Assembly (NCBI GenBank): GCA_028715725.1
Contig: JAQURG010000014.1
Location: 1-64,000 of the forward strand
Reading direction: 5' to 3'
Source: Methylococcales bacterium
GTDB taxonomy: Bacteria; Pseudomonadota; Gammaproteobacteria; Methylococcales; Methylomonadaceae
DNA: 64,000 nucleotides
Positions 39,475 through 47,569 of this stretch are shown here, in pieces. Position numbers and translations under genes: made by a program. Position 1 is the stretch's first letter. Each line of letters opens with the position of its first letter. Under the pieces are notes generated by a model. That model searched no databases. It worked only from the letters and a program-made list of their open reading frames with translations, and was not told where the DNA came from.

Positions 39475-40005
39475 ATGTTTGAAGTTGAATACGAGTTTCG
39501 CGAAGAGGATCTGATCCATTTTAATGAATTACAGTTCATGAGAAATGATGAGATACAGCACAATATACAAAAGAACCGCTGGATAGTCCCCGGCATTATG
39601 GGCATTATCGGCGGTTTTTATTATTTTTATTATGGCGATATGAAATCATCGGGCTATATTGTCGCTATAGCGGCTCTTTGGGCGTTATTGTCGCCTAAGG
39701 TAATGATGCTGGATTTGCGCCGGCAAATCCTTAAAAACTATACGCCTAAAGAAAAAATCAATTTGTTCGGCACCTATACCTTGAGTATAGACCCTGCAAA
39801 TCCCAATTATCTGCTGGAAAAATCGCCCAGCGGCAAGCATAAAATGGCTTGGTCCGATTTGATTCGTGTGGAATACGGTAAACGTTATGTTTATATCTAT
39901 ATCGATTTAAGCACCGCTCTGGTTATTCCGGTGGATAAGGTAAAAAGAGGTAATTTGGAAGAGTTTGCCGAACAGGCGGAAAAGATGATTGAGAGGTTTG
40001 CATAA
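39475..40005 (+). CDS. YcxB-like membrane protein
   Basis: A 176-residue protein with two adjacent membrane segments (about 43-58 and 62-76) and a C-terminal soluble domain ending in a helical stretch. The layout and the AWSDLIRVEYGKRYVYIYID block fit the YcxB-like C-terminal domain family, whose function is not known. The N-terminus FEVEYEFREEDLIHFNELQ also fits. It is a single gene between ndh and a hairpin. Confidence 0.7.
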   Translation: MFEVEYEFREEDLIHFNELQFMRNDEIQHNIQKNRWIVPGIMGIIGGFYYFYYGDMKSSGYIVAIAALWALLSPKVMMLDLRRQILKNYTPKEKINLFGTYTLSIDPANPNYLLEKSPSGKHKMAWSDLIRVEYGKRYVYIYIDLSTALVIPVDKVKRGNLEEFAEQAEKMIERFA

Positions 40006-40024
40006 AATCTTTATAAAATAATAG

Positions 40025-40058
40025 GCGGCATTTCTGCCCCAATGGGCAGAAATGCCGC
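40025..40058. terminator. Perfect 15-bp hairpin
   Basis: GCGGCATTTCTGCCC (40025-40039) pairs exactly with GGGCAGAAATGCCGC (40044-40058) around CAAT, 20 bases after the YcxB-like gene. There is no T-run, so it is a strong stem of uncertain role: terminator, mRNA stabiliser or repeat. Confidence 0.55.
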
Positions 40059-40107
40059 ATTTGCAAGGCCGAGGTCCTGTTTAGAATTCTCTTAATGGTC
40101 AGCATTC

Positions 40108-40500
40108 ATGATTACGTCTATATATGCTTCGCTTTCAGCCTTCTTAATAGTATGGCTTTCTCTTTCAGTCATAAAACTTCGTAGAAATAACAGGATAAGT
40201 GTTGGTGATGGGGGAAATGAAGAACTGCAATTAGCAATTCGTGCTCATTCAAACGCATTGGAATATATTCCTGTAACCCTATTGCTTTTGTTAATTCTGG
40301 AATTAAATGGAGCGCCGAAAATACTTATTCATATTTCCGGATTGATGCTGTTAACCGGACGGGTACTTCATGCTATTGGCCTGTCTGCAAAGAACCTCAA
40401 GAAAAGAGTATTAGGAATGCAAATGACTATTTACCTGTTAATTGGACTGGCAATCCTGAACATACTATTCCTGGTTTTTACTGCGCCGCTTAAACTTTAG
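40108..40500 (+). CDS. MAPEG-family membrane protein
   Basis: A 130-residue, four-helix membrane protein. RAHSNALEYIPVTLLLLL and TGRVLHAIGL are hallmark blocks of the MAPEG superfamily (microsomal glutathione transferase-like and leukotriene synthase-like proteins). A glutathione-linked detoxification role is known for some members, but the substrate here is unknown. It is a single gene. Confidence 0.85.
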   Translation: MITSIYASLSAFLIVWLSLSVIKLRRNNRISVGDGGNEELQLAIRAHSNALEYIPVTLLLLLILELNGAPKILIHISGLMLLTGRVLHAIGLSAKNLKKRVLGMQMTIYLLIGLAILNILFLVFTAPLKL

Positions 40501-40585
40501 CAACCCTCTTTGCATCAGCGTATAAAAAAATTTGCTTAACCGAATACATTGAAACAGATGAGCTTTTATCAAGAACCTACTCACT

Positions 40586-40879
40586 ATGAAAAAAACCATA
40601 CTCTCTGATTTACAGGGAGCATGGGAATTGCTGAGGAATGAGGTAATTAAAGAACATGCTAGCAAAGACTGTTCTCGATTGTTGTTCCATATTAATGAAG
40701 CAATGAGCTGGGAAAGTGTGAGGAATTTAAATCAGATGAAAAACACCAACACCTTTGTACTTGTCCAGAGTATCGCTCAACAAATAAATGTGTCTGATGA
40801 AATAATGGAGCTGGTAGGAGACGTCAGAGATGTCTTATATGAGGTTATAAATGAAATTCCCCCTGCAACAATACCATAA
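40586..40879 (+). CDS. Hypothetical 97-residue protein
   Basis: I do not recognise this protein. It is probably helical and soluble, with balanced charge and no signal peptide. The ATG at 40586 lacks a clear ribosome site. Codon use resembles that of its neighbours, and the frame is uninterrupted between two real genes, so it is plausibly coding. Confidence 0.45.
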   Translation: MKKTILSDLQGAWELLRNEVIKEHASKDCSRLLFHINEAMSWESVRNLNQMKNTNTFVLVQSIAQQINVSDEIMELVGDVRDVLYEVINEIPPATIP

Positions 40880-40969
40880 ATAATAGGTTATCTTTCCAAG
40901 CCGAACAGATTTTGTACTACTTCCAGCCAGTTTTCGTTTTGCACATTGAATCTTTTACCCTGAATCTTA

Positions 40970-42853
40970 ATGCTAAATTTTAAAAATATAGCCCTGCGCC
41001 GCGGTGCGCGGGTGCTGTTTTCCAACTCCTCTTTCACAATTCATAAAGGCCAGAAAGCCGGTTTTACCGGTGCGAACGGCGCGGGTAAATCCAGTTTGTT
41101 TGCACTGGTTAAAAATGAACTGCATCTGGATGAAGGCAATTTTTCCATGCCGCCGAATCTGGAAATTGCTCACGTTGCCCAGGAGACTCCAGCCGTTTCC
41201 AGTTCGGCTATTGATTATGTCATCGATGGCGACCAGGAGTTAAGACGCTTACAAAACCAGTTAAAGCTTGCCGAACAGACCGACGACGGCTTAAAACAGG
41301 CTGAGTTGCACGCAGCCCTGGATATGATTGGCGGTTATACCGCTCAAGCCAGGGCATCCAGGTTAATGAACGGTTTAGGGTTTACTCCGGATCAAGAAGG
41401 CAATGCCGTCAGTTCTTTTTCAGGCGGCTGGCGTATGCGCCTTAATCTGGCTCAGGCATTGATGTGCCGTTCCGATGTATTGCTGCTGGACGAGCCGACT
41501 AACCATCTGGACCTGGACGCCGTTATCTGGCTACAGGACTGGCTATGCAAATATCCCGGCACCTTATTGCTGATTTCTCATGACCGTGACTTTCTCGATA
41601 CGATAACCGATCATATCGTGCATATTGAGCAAAATAAAGCCGAAATATATACCGGCAACTATTCCGCCTTTGAAAAAATGCGGGCCGAGAAACTGGCGCA
41701 ACAACAATCTGCCTTTCAGAAACAACAACGCGAAATTGCACATATTCAAAGCTTTGTTGACCGCTTTAAAGCGCAAGCAACAAAAGCCAGGCAGGCGCAA
41801 AGCCGTATTAAAGCGCTGGAACGCATGGAATTGATTGCGATGGCGCATGTTGATTCGCCGTTTAATTTCCGTTTTGCCAAACCGGAGAAAATGCCTAATC
41901 CGTTATTAACACTGGACAAGGCCGATATAGGCTATGGGCAAACCTGCATAATCAAGCTGGGGGGGTTATCCATATCGCCGGGTGACCGGATCGGGTTACT
42001 GGGTCCAAACGGTGCGGGTAAATCCAGTTTAATTAAGGTCCTGGCGGGTGAGATGGCGCCTTTATCGGGCAAAAGGCAGGAAGCCGAGGCCTTGAAAATC
42101 GGTTATTTTGCCCAGCATCAACTGGAGCAATTACAGCTTGATGAAAGCCCTTTGTGGCATTTACAAAAAATAGACAAACAGACGACTGAAAAAGAGTTAC
42201 GCAATTTTTTAGGGGGTTTTGATTTTCAGGGGGATAAAGTTTTAGAGGCAGTAAAACCTTTTTCCGGTGGTGAAAAAGCCCGTCTGGTTTTAGCTTTGCT
42301 GGTCTATCAGAATCCTAACCTGCTGCTGCTGGATGAGCCGACTAACCACCTGGACCTGGACATGCGCCATGCCTTGAGTGTGGCCTTGCAGGGCTACCAG
42401 GGCGCTATCGTGGTAGTATCCCATGACCGCCATTTATTGCGCTCGGTTACAGATCAGTTATTATTAGTGGCTGGCGGAAAAGTACAGCCTTTTGACGGCG
42501 ATCTTGAGGATTACGGTTTATGGCTGGCTGAACAGAAAAAAGCCGATGAAAAGGGAGTAGATCAGGGTTCACCAACAGTATCACGCAAAGATCAGAGAAA
42601 GCTGGATGCAGAGCGCAGGCAAAAGCATAAACCTTTGTTTGATGCGCTGAAGAAAGCGGAAATTGCCGTTGAAAAATACCATAATGAACAACGCCAGCTG
42701 GAGCATCAATTGGCAGACCCTGCGATTTATGCCGAATCGGAAAAAATGCGTCTGAAACAATTGATGGCAAAAAAGATACAAGTCGATAAGGCGCTGGAAG
42801 AGGCGGAAATAGCGTGGATGGATGCGGAGGAAAAGGTTGAAAGCGCTAACTGA
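40970..42853 (+). CDS. yheS: ABC-F ATPase, YheS-type
   Basis: Soluble twin-ATPase of the ABC-F family, which acts on the ribosome rather than as a transporter. The 627 residues follow E. coli YheS through most of their length: Walker A GANGAGKSS and GPNGAGKSS, signatures SGGWRMRLNLAQAL and SGGEKARLVLALL, and Walker B LLLDEPTNHLDLD in both halves. A charged linker joins the domains and a coiled-coil-like C-terminal arm ends the protein. No membrane segments are present. Confidence 0.93.
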   Translation: MLNFKNIALRRGARVLFSNSSFTIHKGQKAGFTGANGAGKSSLFALVKNELHLDEGNFSMPPNLEIAHVAQETPAVSSSAIDYVIDGDQELRRLQNQLKLAEQTDDGLKQAELHAALDMIGGYTAQARASRLMNGLGFTPDQEGNAVSSFSGGWRMRLNLAQALMCRSDVLLLDEPTNHLDLDAVIWLQDWLCKYPGTLLLISHDRDFLDTITDHIVHIEQNKAEIYTGNYSAFEKMRAEKLAQQQSAFQKQQREIAHIQSFVDRFKAQATKARQAQSRIKALERMELIAMAHVDSPFNFRFAKPEKMPNPLLTLDKADIGYGQTCIIKLGGLSISPGDRIGLLGPNGAGKSSLIKVLAGEMAPLSGKRQEAEALKIGYFAQHQLEQLQLDESPLWHLQKIDKQTTEKELRNFLGGFDFQGDKVLEAVKPFSGGEKARLVLALLVYQNPNLLLLDEPTNHLDLDMRHALSVALQGYQGAIVVVSHDRHLLRSVTDQLLLVAGGKVQPFDGDLEDYGLWLAEQKKADEKGVDQGSPTVSRKDQRKLDAERRQKHKPLFDALKKAEIAVEKYHNEQRQLEHQLADPAIYAESEKMRLKQLMAKKIQVDKALEEAEIAWMDAEEKVESAN

Positions 42854-42956
42854 TAGCCCAGAAGTTCAATATCCGAAATAGTCCAAAAGACAAAACTTTT
42901 GTATCTCAACCTTGTAGAATCAGGTTGGTTGCAGAAATATAATTGGAAAATGCGAT

Positions 42957-43484
42957 ATGGAGATAAAGCCGATGTATGACATCCTAAAGCTGATATTTGA
43001 TATTTGCCTGTTTAAAAAAGGGCCTGAGGATTTGCCGCATTCTATTTGGCTGCTGCGGCTTTTTCTCGCTGTTTATATAGGCGTTCGGGCATTAATGTTA
43101 AGCATACACTTCGATTGGCTTAATGTATTATTGCAGGTTGTTGCCGATATAGTTCTGGTGATGGGATTTTTTTGGATACTCTTATATCTGGCCCGCAAGC
43201 TGGGGCGGTTCTATCAGGTTATTTCCGCTGTATTAGGAACAGATACGCTGATCAGCTTTCTTGCTCTGCCTGGAATGGCGACGATGGAAACAGGGCAAGG
43301 CGGATTATTAGTGGTTTTGGTAATGCTTGGGTTAATCGGCTGGCATTGGGCGGTTATCGGGCATATTATACGCAATGCTCTGGATCAGAGTCTGAGCTTT
43401 GGTTTAGGTCTGGCGTTTTTATATTTACTGGGATCTTATCAGGTCATGGCTTTATTATTTCCTGAGGTTGCCGGCGTTAAATAG
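42957..43484 (+). CDS. Hypothetical inner-membrane protein
   Basis: A 175-residue protein with four to five hydrophobic helices spanning most of its length after an N-terminal amphipathic segment. It contains FKKGPEDLPHS, a short soluble motif that recurs in uncharacterised gammaproteobacterial proteins as far as I recall. The start could be the ATG five codons later. It ends 9 bases before the UspA-type gene, so the two are likely co-transcribed. Confidence 0.7.
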   Translation: MEIKPMYDILKLIFDICLFKKGPEDLPHSIWLLRLFLAVYIGVRALMLSIHFDWLNVLLQVVADIVLVMGFFWILLYLARKLGRFYQVISAVLGTDTLISFLALPGMATMETGQGGLLVVLVMLGLIGWHWAVIGHIIRNALDQSLSFGLGLAFLYLLGSYQVMALLFPEVAGVK

Positions 43485-43493
43485 GGGGGAGTC

Positions 43494-43937
43494 GTGGAAA
43501 ACTATAAACATATTTTATTGGCGGTGGATTTTTACGAACATTGCGAAGCCGTTGCAAACAGGGCAAAGGATCTGGCTCATAGATTTCAGGCGAAGCTGAG
43601 TATTATTCACGTGGTGGATTGTTTACCGATGACAGAAGCGGGTTACGGGATGGATATGCCCTTTAATATGGATTTAACGGCAGAGTTGATGGCTGCGGCA
43701 AAAAAGAAGCTGGCTAAACTGGCTGAGGAGTTGGCTGTCACTGAAGATAAGCTGTGGCTGGAAATGGGCAGTCCTAAAACGGAAATAATCAGGGTTGCAG
43801 CAGAAAACAAGGTCGATTTGATCGTGGTCGGCTCTCATGGCAGGCACGGCCTGGCTTTGTTGCTGGGGTCGACCGCTAACGGGGTGCTGCATCATGCGGC
43901 ATGCGATGTGCTGGCGGTTCGTTTGCAGGAAGAATAA
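43494..43937 (+). CDS. Universal stress protein (UspA family)
   Basis: A 147-residue cytosolic protein with a GTG start after GGGGGAG. HILLAVDF begins the fold, and GSHGRHGLALLLGSTANG is the nucleotide-binding G-2x-G-9x-G(S/T) signature, so ATP binding is likely. Its precise role is not known; it is probably co-transcribed with the membrane protein upstream. Confidence 0.93.
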   Translation: MENYKHILLAVDFYEHCEAVANRAKDLAHRFQAKLSIIHVVDCLPMTEAGYGMDMPFNMDLTAELMAAAKKKLAKLAEELAVTEDKLWLEMGSPKTEIIRVAAENKVDLIVVGSHGRHGLALLLGSTANGVLHHAACDVLAVRLQEE

Positions 43938-43950
43938 GAAATGAAAATAA

Positions 43951-44037
43951 AATAACCTGAGCATTTTGATTTTGCAGGAACGGCTTTAGCTGGGTTTTTC
44001 GCGGCTAAAGCCGCTCCCACGATAGCTCCAGGTTATT
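43951..44037. repeat. Nested inverted-repeat element (REP/MITE-like)
   Basis: An outer imperfect repeat (AATAACCTGAGC at 43951-43962 against GCTCCAGGTTATT at 44025-44037) encloses an exact inner hairpin, CGGCTTTAGC (43981-43990) with GCTAAAGCCG (44004-44013). The motif GCTAAAGCCGCTCCCAC recurs in many proteobacterial intergenic repeats as I recall; copy number here is unknown. Confidence 0.55.
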
Positions 44038-44049
44038 AAATTACCGCTC

Positions 44050-44073
44050 CAAAGTGCAAAGTGCAAAGTGCAA
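44050..44073 (+). repeat. Three-copy 7-bp tandem repeat
   Basis: CAAAGTG is repeated three times in tandem, followed by a partial copy, between the nested repeat and the TM2 gene. It may be a slippage site. Confidence 0.7.
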
Positions 44074-44146
44074 GATGTGCTTTTATAATGCCTTTTGCGA
44101 ACGGGCCACTAACTAAAATACAAAAATGCTCTTTTAAGGTAAATAG

Positions 44147-44560
44147 ATGATTGGATATATTGAAAATTATGATCCCGATAGCCAAACCGGGGTGATAAAA
44201 GGCGAGGAACAGCCTTATACGTTTCATTTGGATGATTGGGTAGCGCAAGTTCCGCCAGACGTAGGCGATGATGTTAACTTTGAGGCGGAAGGAAGCGTAG
44301 CCCGCAAGATTAATCTTGTAGGTGCTTATCTGGCTCCCCCCAAGGCAGTTAAATACAAATATGTGGCGGCGTTGCTGGCGCTCTTTTTAGGCTTTACGGG
44401 GGCGCACCGGTTTTATCTGGGGTTTTACAAGCTCGGCTTTATTCAATTGGCTGTGACGGCTGCAACGGTTGGTTATGGAGCACTCTGGGGTTTCGTGGAA
44501 GCTGTGCTGCTTTTTGGCGGCCATATTAATAAGGACGCTAAAGGCCGTCCTTTAAAATAA
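44147..44560 (+). CDS. TM2-domain protein with N-terminal cold-shock-like domain
   Basis: A 137-residue protein. Residues 1-60 (IGYIENYDPDSQTGVIKG...FEAEGSVARKINLV) have the length and pattern of a degenerate cold-shock/OB fold. Residues 68-125 form a TM2 domain, ALFLGFTGAHRFYLGFYKLG, with two membrane helices. The function of such fusions is unknown. It converges on a classical cold-shock gene across a shared terminator. Confidence 0.8.
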   Translation: MIGYIENYDPDSQTGVIKGEEQPYTFHLDDWVAQVPPDVGDDVNFEAEGSVARKINLVGAYLAPPKAVKYKYVAALLALFLGFTGAHRFYLGFYKLGFIQLAVTAATVGYGALWGFVEAVLLFGGHINKDAKGRPLK

Positions 44561-44568
44561 TCCTGATA

Positions 44569-44603
44569 AAAAAGCTCTTGGGAAATAACTCAAGAGCTTT
44601 TTA
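44569..44603. terminator. Bidirectional terminator between TM2 and cspA-type genes
   Basis: AAAAAGCTCTTG (44569-44580) pairs exactly with CAAGAGCTTTTT (44591-44602). A/T tails on both sides serve both converging genes. Confidence 0.85.
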
Positions 44604-44618
44604 GGTCAACGCTTATGT

Positions 44619-44822
44619 TTATTTGGGATAAACATTAACGGCAGTTAAACCTTTTGGGCCTGATTCAATTTCGAAAGTGACGGTCTGCCCTTCAGCCAAA
44701 GTTTTAAAGCCTTGGCCTTGAATAACCGAATGATGAACAAAAACGTCTTCGCCACCTTCAGCAGGTGCGATAAAACCAAAACCTTTAGTGTTGTTGAACC
44801 ACTTTACAGTGCCTGTTGCCAT
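44619..44822 (-). CDS. Cold-shock protein (CspA family)
   Basis: A 67-residue single-domain RNA chaperone. It shows [15 protein letters not shown] with RNP1 KGFGFI, and VFVHHSV (RNP2). Length and ending ([10 protein letters not shown]) are typical. An AGGAG ribosome site precedes it. Which CspA paralogue it is cannot be said. Confidence 0.95.
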   Translation of the reverse strand: MATGTVKWFNNTKGFGFIAPAEGGEDVFVHHSVIQGQGFKTLAEGQTVTFEIESGPKGLTAVNVYPK

Positions 44823-44954
44823 TTTTAAATCTCCTAAAATATAAACTTAACTTAACACAGAACCACAGCATTGATAACAGGGACTTCCACTGCAATATCT
44901 TTAATCTGTTAACCGCGAATTGTAATTGTACTGCTATTTTTAGCAGCATGCCAT

Positions 44955-45368
44955 TTATTGAAATGTTTTATATAAGCCATCCAGCACTAATGAATTAGGG
45001 CTAACCATGCCGACAATTTTGTTATTTTCAAGTACGGGCGCCCTGACCAGGTTATAGTCGGCAAAAATTCGAGAGCAGTAGCGGATATCCATATCAGGAT
45101 GAACTGAAATTACCGGTTTGTTCATGATTTCATAGACATTAACCCGTTCCGGCGCACGATCTTTTGCCAGAACATGGCGGGCGATATCGCCGGAAGTCAG
45201 CATGCCGTATTCATCATCTTCATGGCGTTTATTCACAATAAGAACAGCCGTTTTAAGCGCTTTCATCTGCTTTAGAGCATCGGCTACTGTTGCAATGCCG
45301 TCAATTGTTCCGAAATCGGTTTTCATCACATCCTTGACTCGGATTAAGGGAGTTTTTTTTATTATCAT
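44955..45368 (-). CDS. CBS-domain protein
   Basis: A 137-residue protein made of two CBS repeats (VKDVMKTDFGTIDG... and VYEIMNKPVISVHP...), a Bateman module that commonly binds adenine nucleotides. It is the last gene of the DUF1538 / PII-like operon, overlapping the PII-like gene by ATGA. It probably gates or reports for that system; this role is inferred from context only. Confidence 0.85.
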   Translation of the reverse strand: MIIKKTPLIRVKDVMKTDFGTIDGIATVADALKQMKALKTAVLIVNKRHEDDEYGMLTSGDIARHVLAKDRAPERVNVYEIMNKPVISVHPDMDIRYCSRIFADYNLVRAPVLENNKIVGMVSPNSLVLDGLYKTFQ

Positions 45369-45715
45369 ATTTTATCCTCAAGTTCATGGGTCAGTTCTTC
45401 AACCTGCCGCGTAACGCCTATAGCATCTTCAACATCAAGCTGAAAAGCAATGCCGCTGCCGGGTTTATTATCAAACTGTGCGGCCTTGGCGATGGTTTCC
45501 AGAATATGTCTGCTGAGATGCTCTTCGACCAGAAACAACAGCACATCCCGTTGAGTCTCCAGCGTCAAGCCAAAAAAGGTCTTCGATTTCTTCAGCCCTT
45601 CTCCCCGGGCAGAATTGATGACTGTCGCACCTTTAGCGCCATTTTTTCGCGCAGTCTCAAGCACCAGGTCGGCTTTATTATCTTCAACAAAGGCAATAAT
45701 TAATTTGAAATGCAT
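45365..45715 (-). CDS. PII-like signal protein
   Basis: A 116-residue protein with the PII fold pattern: FKLIIAFVEDNKADLVLETARKNGAKGATVI, a T-loop-like GEGLKKSKTFFGL, and a C-terminal LEDKI helix. It lacks the YRGAEY uridylylation motif and the C-terminal signature of GlnB/GlnK, so UTase control is unlikely. PII-like proteins usually sense nucleotides or bicarbonate and act on neighbouring transporters. Here it lies 8 bases after a DUF1538 gene and overlaps the CBS gene. Confidence 0.8.
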   Translation of the reverse strand: MHFKLIIAFVEDNKADLVLETARKNGAKGATVINSARGEGLKKSKTFFGLTLETQRDVLLFLVEEHLSRHILETIAKAAQFDNKPGSGIAFQLDVEDAIGVTRQVEELTHELEDKI

Positions 45716-45723
45716 GGTTTTCC

Positions 45724-46503
45724 TCAGGATTTGGATGAGAGACTATAGTTGTTTAACCATTGTGCAATTTGTGAGTAACCCAGCACAGCAATAATAGGAA
45801 ATAAGCTGGCAAAGGCGATCAGGCCGAAACCATCCAATACGGGGTTGCGACCGGGTACGGCTTGAGCCAGACCCAATCCTAAAGCCGTGACCAGTGGTAC
45901 GGTTACCATTGATGTAGTTACCCCGCCTGAGTCACAAGCCAGACCAATAATCGACTTAGGCGCGAACAGAGTTTGCATAATGACGATTATATAACCTGCA
46001 ACGATAAAATAATAAAGCTCTATCCCCGTGACAATCCGGAAAGTTCCCACAGCTAAGCCAAAACCAACGCCTATGGCAACAGCAATGCGTATTCCCCAAG
46101 CATGAATAGTGCCGCCTGAAATTTGTTCTGCCCTAATGGCAACAGCGAGTAAAGCGGGTTCGGCTAATGCAGTTGCAAAGCCGATGCTTCCAGCAAAGAC
46201 GTAAACCCAGAAATAAGTTTGCCAGGTCGTGGCTTGATCGAGTGGATTAACACCTAAAAATTCAGGGGTGGTCAACTGCGATGCCATCAAACTCCCCAGC
46301 GGAAATAAAGCCATATCCAGACCTTTCAGAAAAAAAACAATGCCGAGTAACACATATATGAATCCTGACAGCGTTTTTCTTAGATGGGGTAGGGGTCTGC
46401 GAATAATCAATAACTGAAAGCCGATGATAACAGTGGCGATAGGCAAAATATCCCTGAAGGTTTCCAGGAGTTTCAGTGCGAAATTAATTAACCATTCAAT
46501 CAT
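45724..46503 (-). CDS. DUF1538 membrane protein, second copy
   Basis: A 259-residue, strongly hydrophobic inner-membrane protein with about seven helices. GLACDSGGVTTSMVTVPLVTALG is matched by a similar stretch in the preceding gene, the DSGG(V/I)xTS motif of DUF1538. It has a paralogous partner upstream with ATGA overlap. The transport role is suspected from topology and neighbours, not shown. Confidence 0.85.
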   Translation of the reverse strand: MIEWLINFALKLLETFRDILPIATVIIGFQLLIIRRPLPHLRKTLSGFIYVLLGIVFFLKGLDMALFPLGSLMASQLTTPEFLGVNPLDQATTWQTYFWVYVFAGSIGFATALAEPALLAVAIRAEQISGGTIHAWGIRIAVAIGVGFGLAVGTFRIVTGIELYYFIVAGYIIVIMQTLFAPKSIIGLACDSGGVTTSMVTVPLVTALGLGLAQAVPGRNPVLDGFGLIAFASLFPIIAVLGYSQIAQWLNNYSLSSKS

Positions 46504-47228
46504 ATAAGCATCCCATAAGCCATGACAAAAATCATCGGTGTTAATGAGGCAAAAACTACAAGCCCGAAGCCGTCCGTCATCGGGTTGCGACCCTTTATTG
46601 CAGTGGCAAGGCCCACGCCAAGAGCGGTTACCAACGGCACGGTAATGGTTGAGGTAGCGATGCCGCCTGAATCATACGCGATGCCAATAATCTCAGGGGG
46701 TGCAAAAGGCGTCATGATGGCTATGCAGCCATAAGCAAAGAAAACAGGGTAATATACCGGCCAGCCACGGATAATTCTTAACACACCCACTAAAATAGCA
46801 AAACCAACGGACAGAGCGACGCTGATACGTAATCCTAACGCATAACTATCCCGGGCTATATCGGTTTGTTCAATAATATTGCCTGCACTAGCTATGTTTG
46901 CTGCTTTATCGGCAACAGCTATCAAGGCCGGTTCAGCAACCGCAGCTCCAAACCCCAGGCAAAATGCAAAAGCCAATAGCCAGAACAGGCTGCCTTTGCG
47001 AGCAAAAGCATAAGCCATTGACTCTCCAAGTGGGAACAGACTTTGTTCCAGTCCCTGGATAAAAAGAGTAAGGCCCAGAATCACGAAGAGTGTGCCAATA
47101 ATTAAACTGGCAACATCAGGCAAAGGCTGCCGAATAATAAGAACCTGAAAAATCAAAACAACGGCAAGAATTGGAGCCAGGTCCAGAAAACTGCTGAACA
47201 GTAGTTTGATAAAAGGGTTCTTTAGCAT
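46500..47228 (-). CDS. DUF1538 membrane protein, first copy
   Basis: A 242-residue polytopic membrane protein, first gene of the four-gene operon. IIRQPLPD near residue 30, AVAEPALIAVADKAA in the middle and AYDSGGIATSTITVPLVTALG near 190-210 correspond to similar positions in the second copy, so the pair arose by duplication. The two probably assemble as a heteromer. Substrate unknown. Confidence 0.85.
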   Translation of the reverse strand: MLKNPFIKLLFSSFLDLAPILAVVLIFQVLIIRQPLPDVASLIIGTLFVILGLTLFIQGLEQSLFPLGESMAYAFARKGSLFWLLAFAFCLGFGAAVAEPALIAVADKAANIASAGNIIEQTDIARDSYALGLRISVALSVGFAILVGVLRIIRGWPVYYPVFFAYGCIAIMTPFAPPEIIGIAYDSGGIATSTITVPLVTALGVGLATAIKGRNPMTDGFGLVVFASLTPMIFVMAYGMLI

Positions 47229-47569
47229 GGATATTTCAATTCCTTGAGGACAAGTTGATTGTATATTAAAGGCGAGTGGGAATCTATTGAGTTAAAGGGA
47301 TCGTAGATTCTGCTGATAAGGTGCGACCGCTAAAATCAGCTAATTTATATTCAATAATACCAACCTGATAAGTCATTATTCATTGACTCCGAGCACCAGT
47401 GGCGGTTGAATGAAATATAACGTTAGGGCTTGTCTTACAATATTATAAGTTTGTGGACAGGGTAATGATCTTGAAATAAACTTTAATAATCGTTAATAGA
47501 CAATTGTTTATCAACTTAATGACCTGATTAAAACTTAATTTTGTTAATTCAACAGCATAAGGTCAGCCG
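47229..47569. other. Divergent intergenic region, DUF1538 operon and brkB
   Basis: Holds the promoters for both directions by position. I find no clear sigma54 or sigma70 pair and no NtrC-like sites, so despite the PII-like gene this operon does not look NtrC-controlled. Confidence 0.35.
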
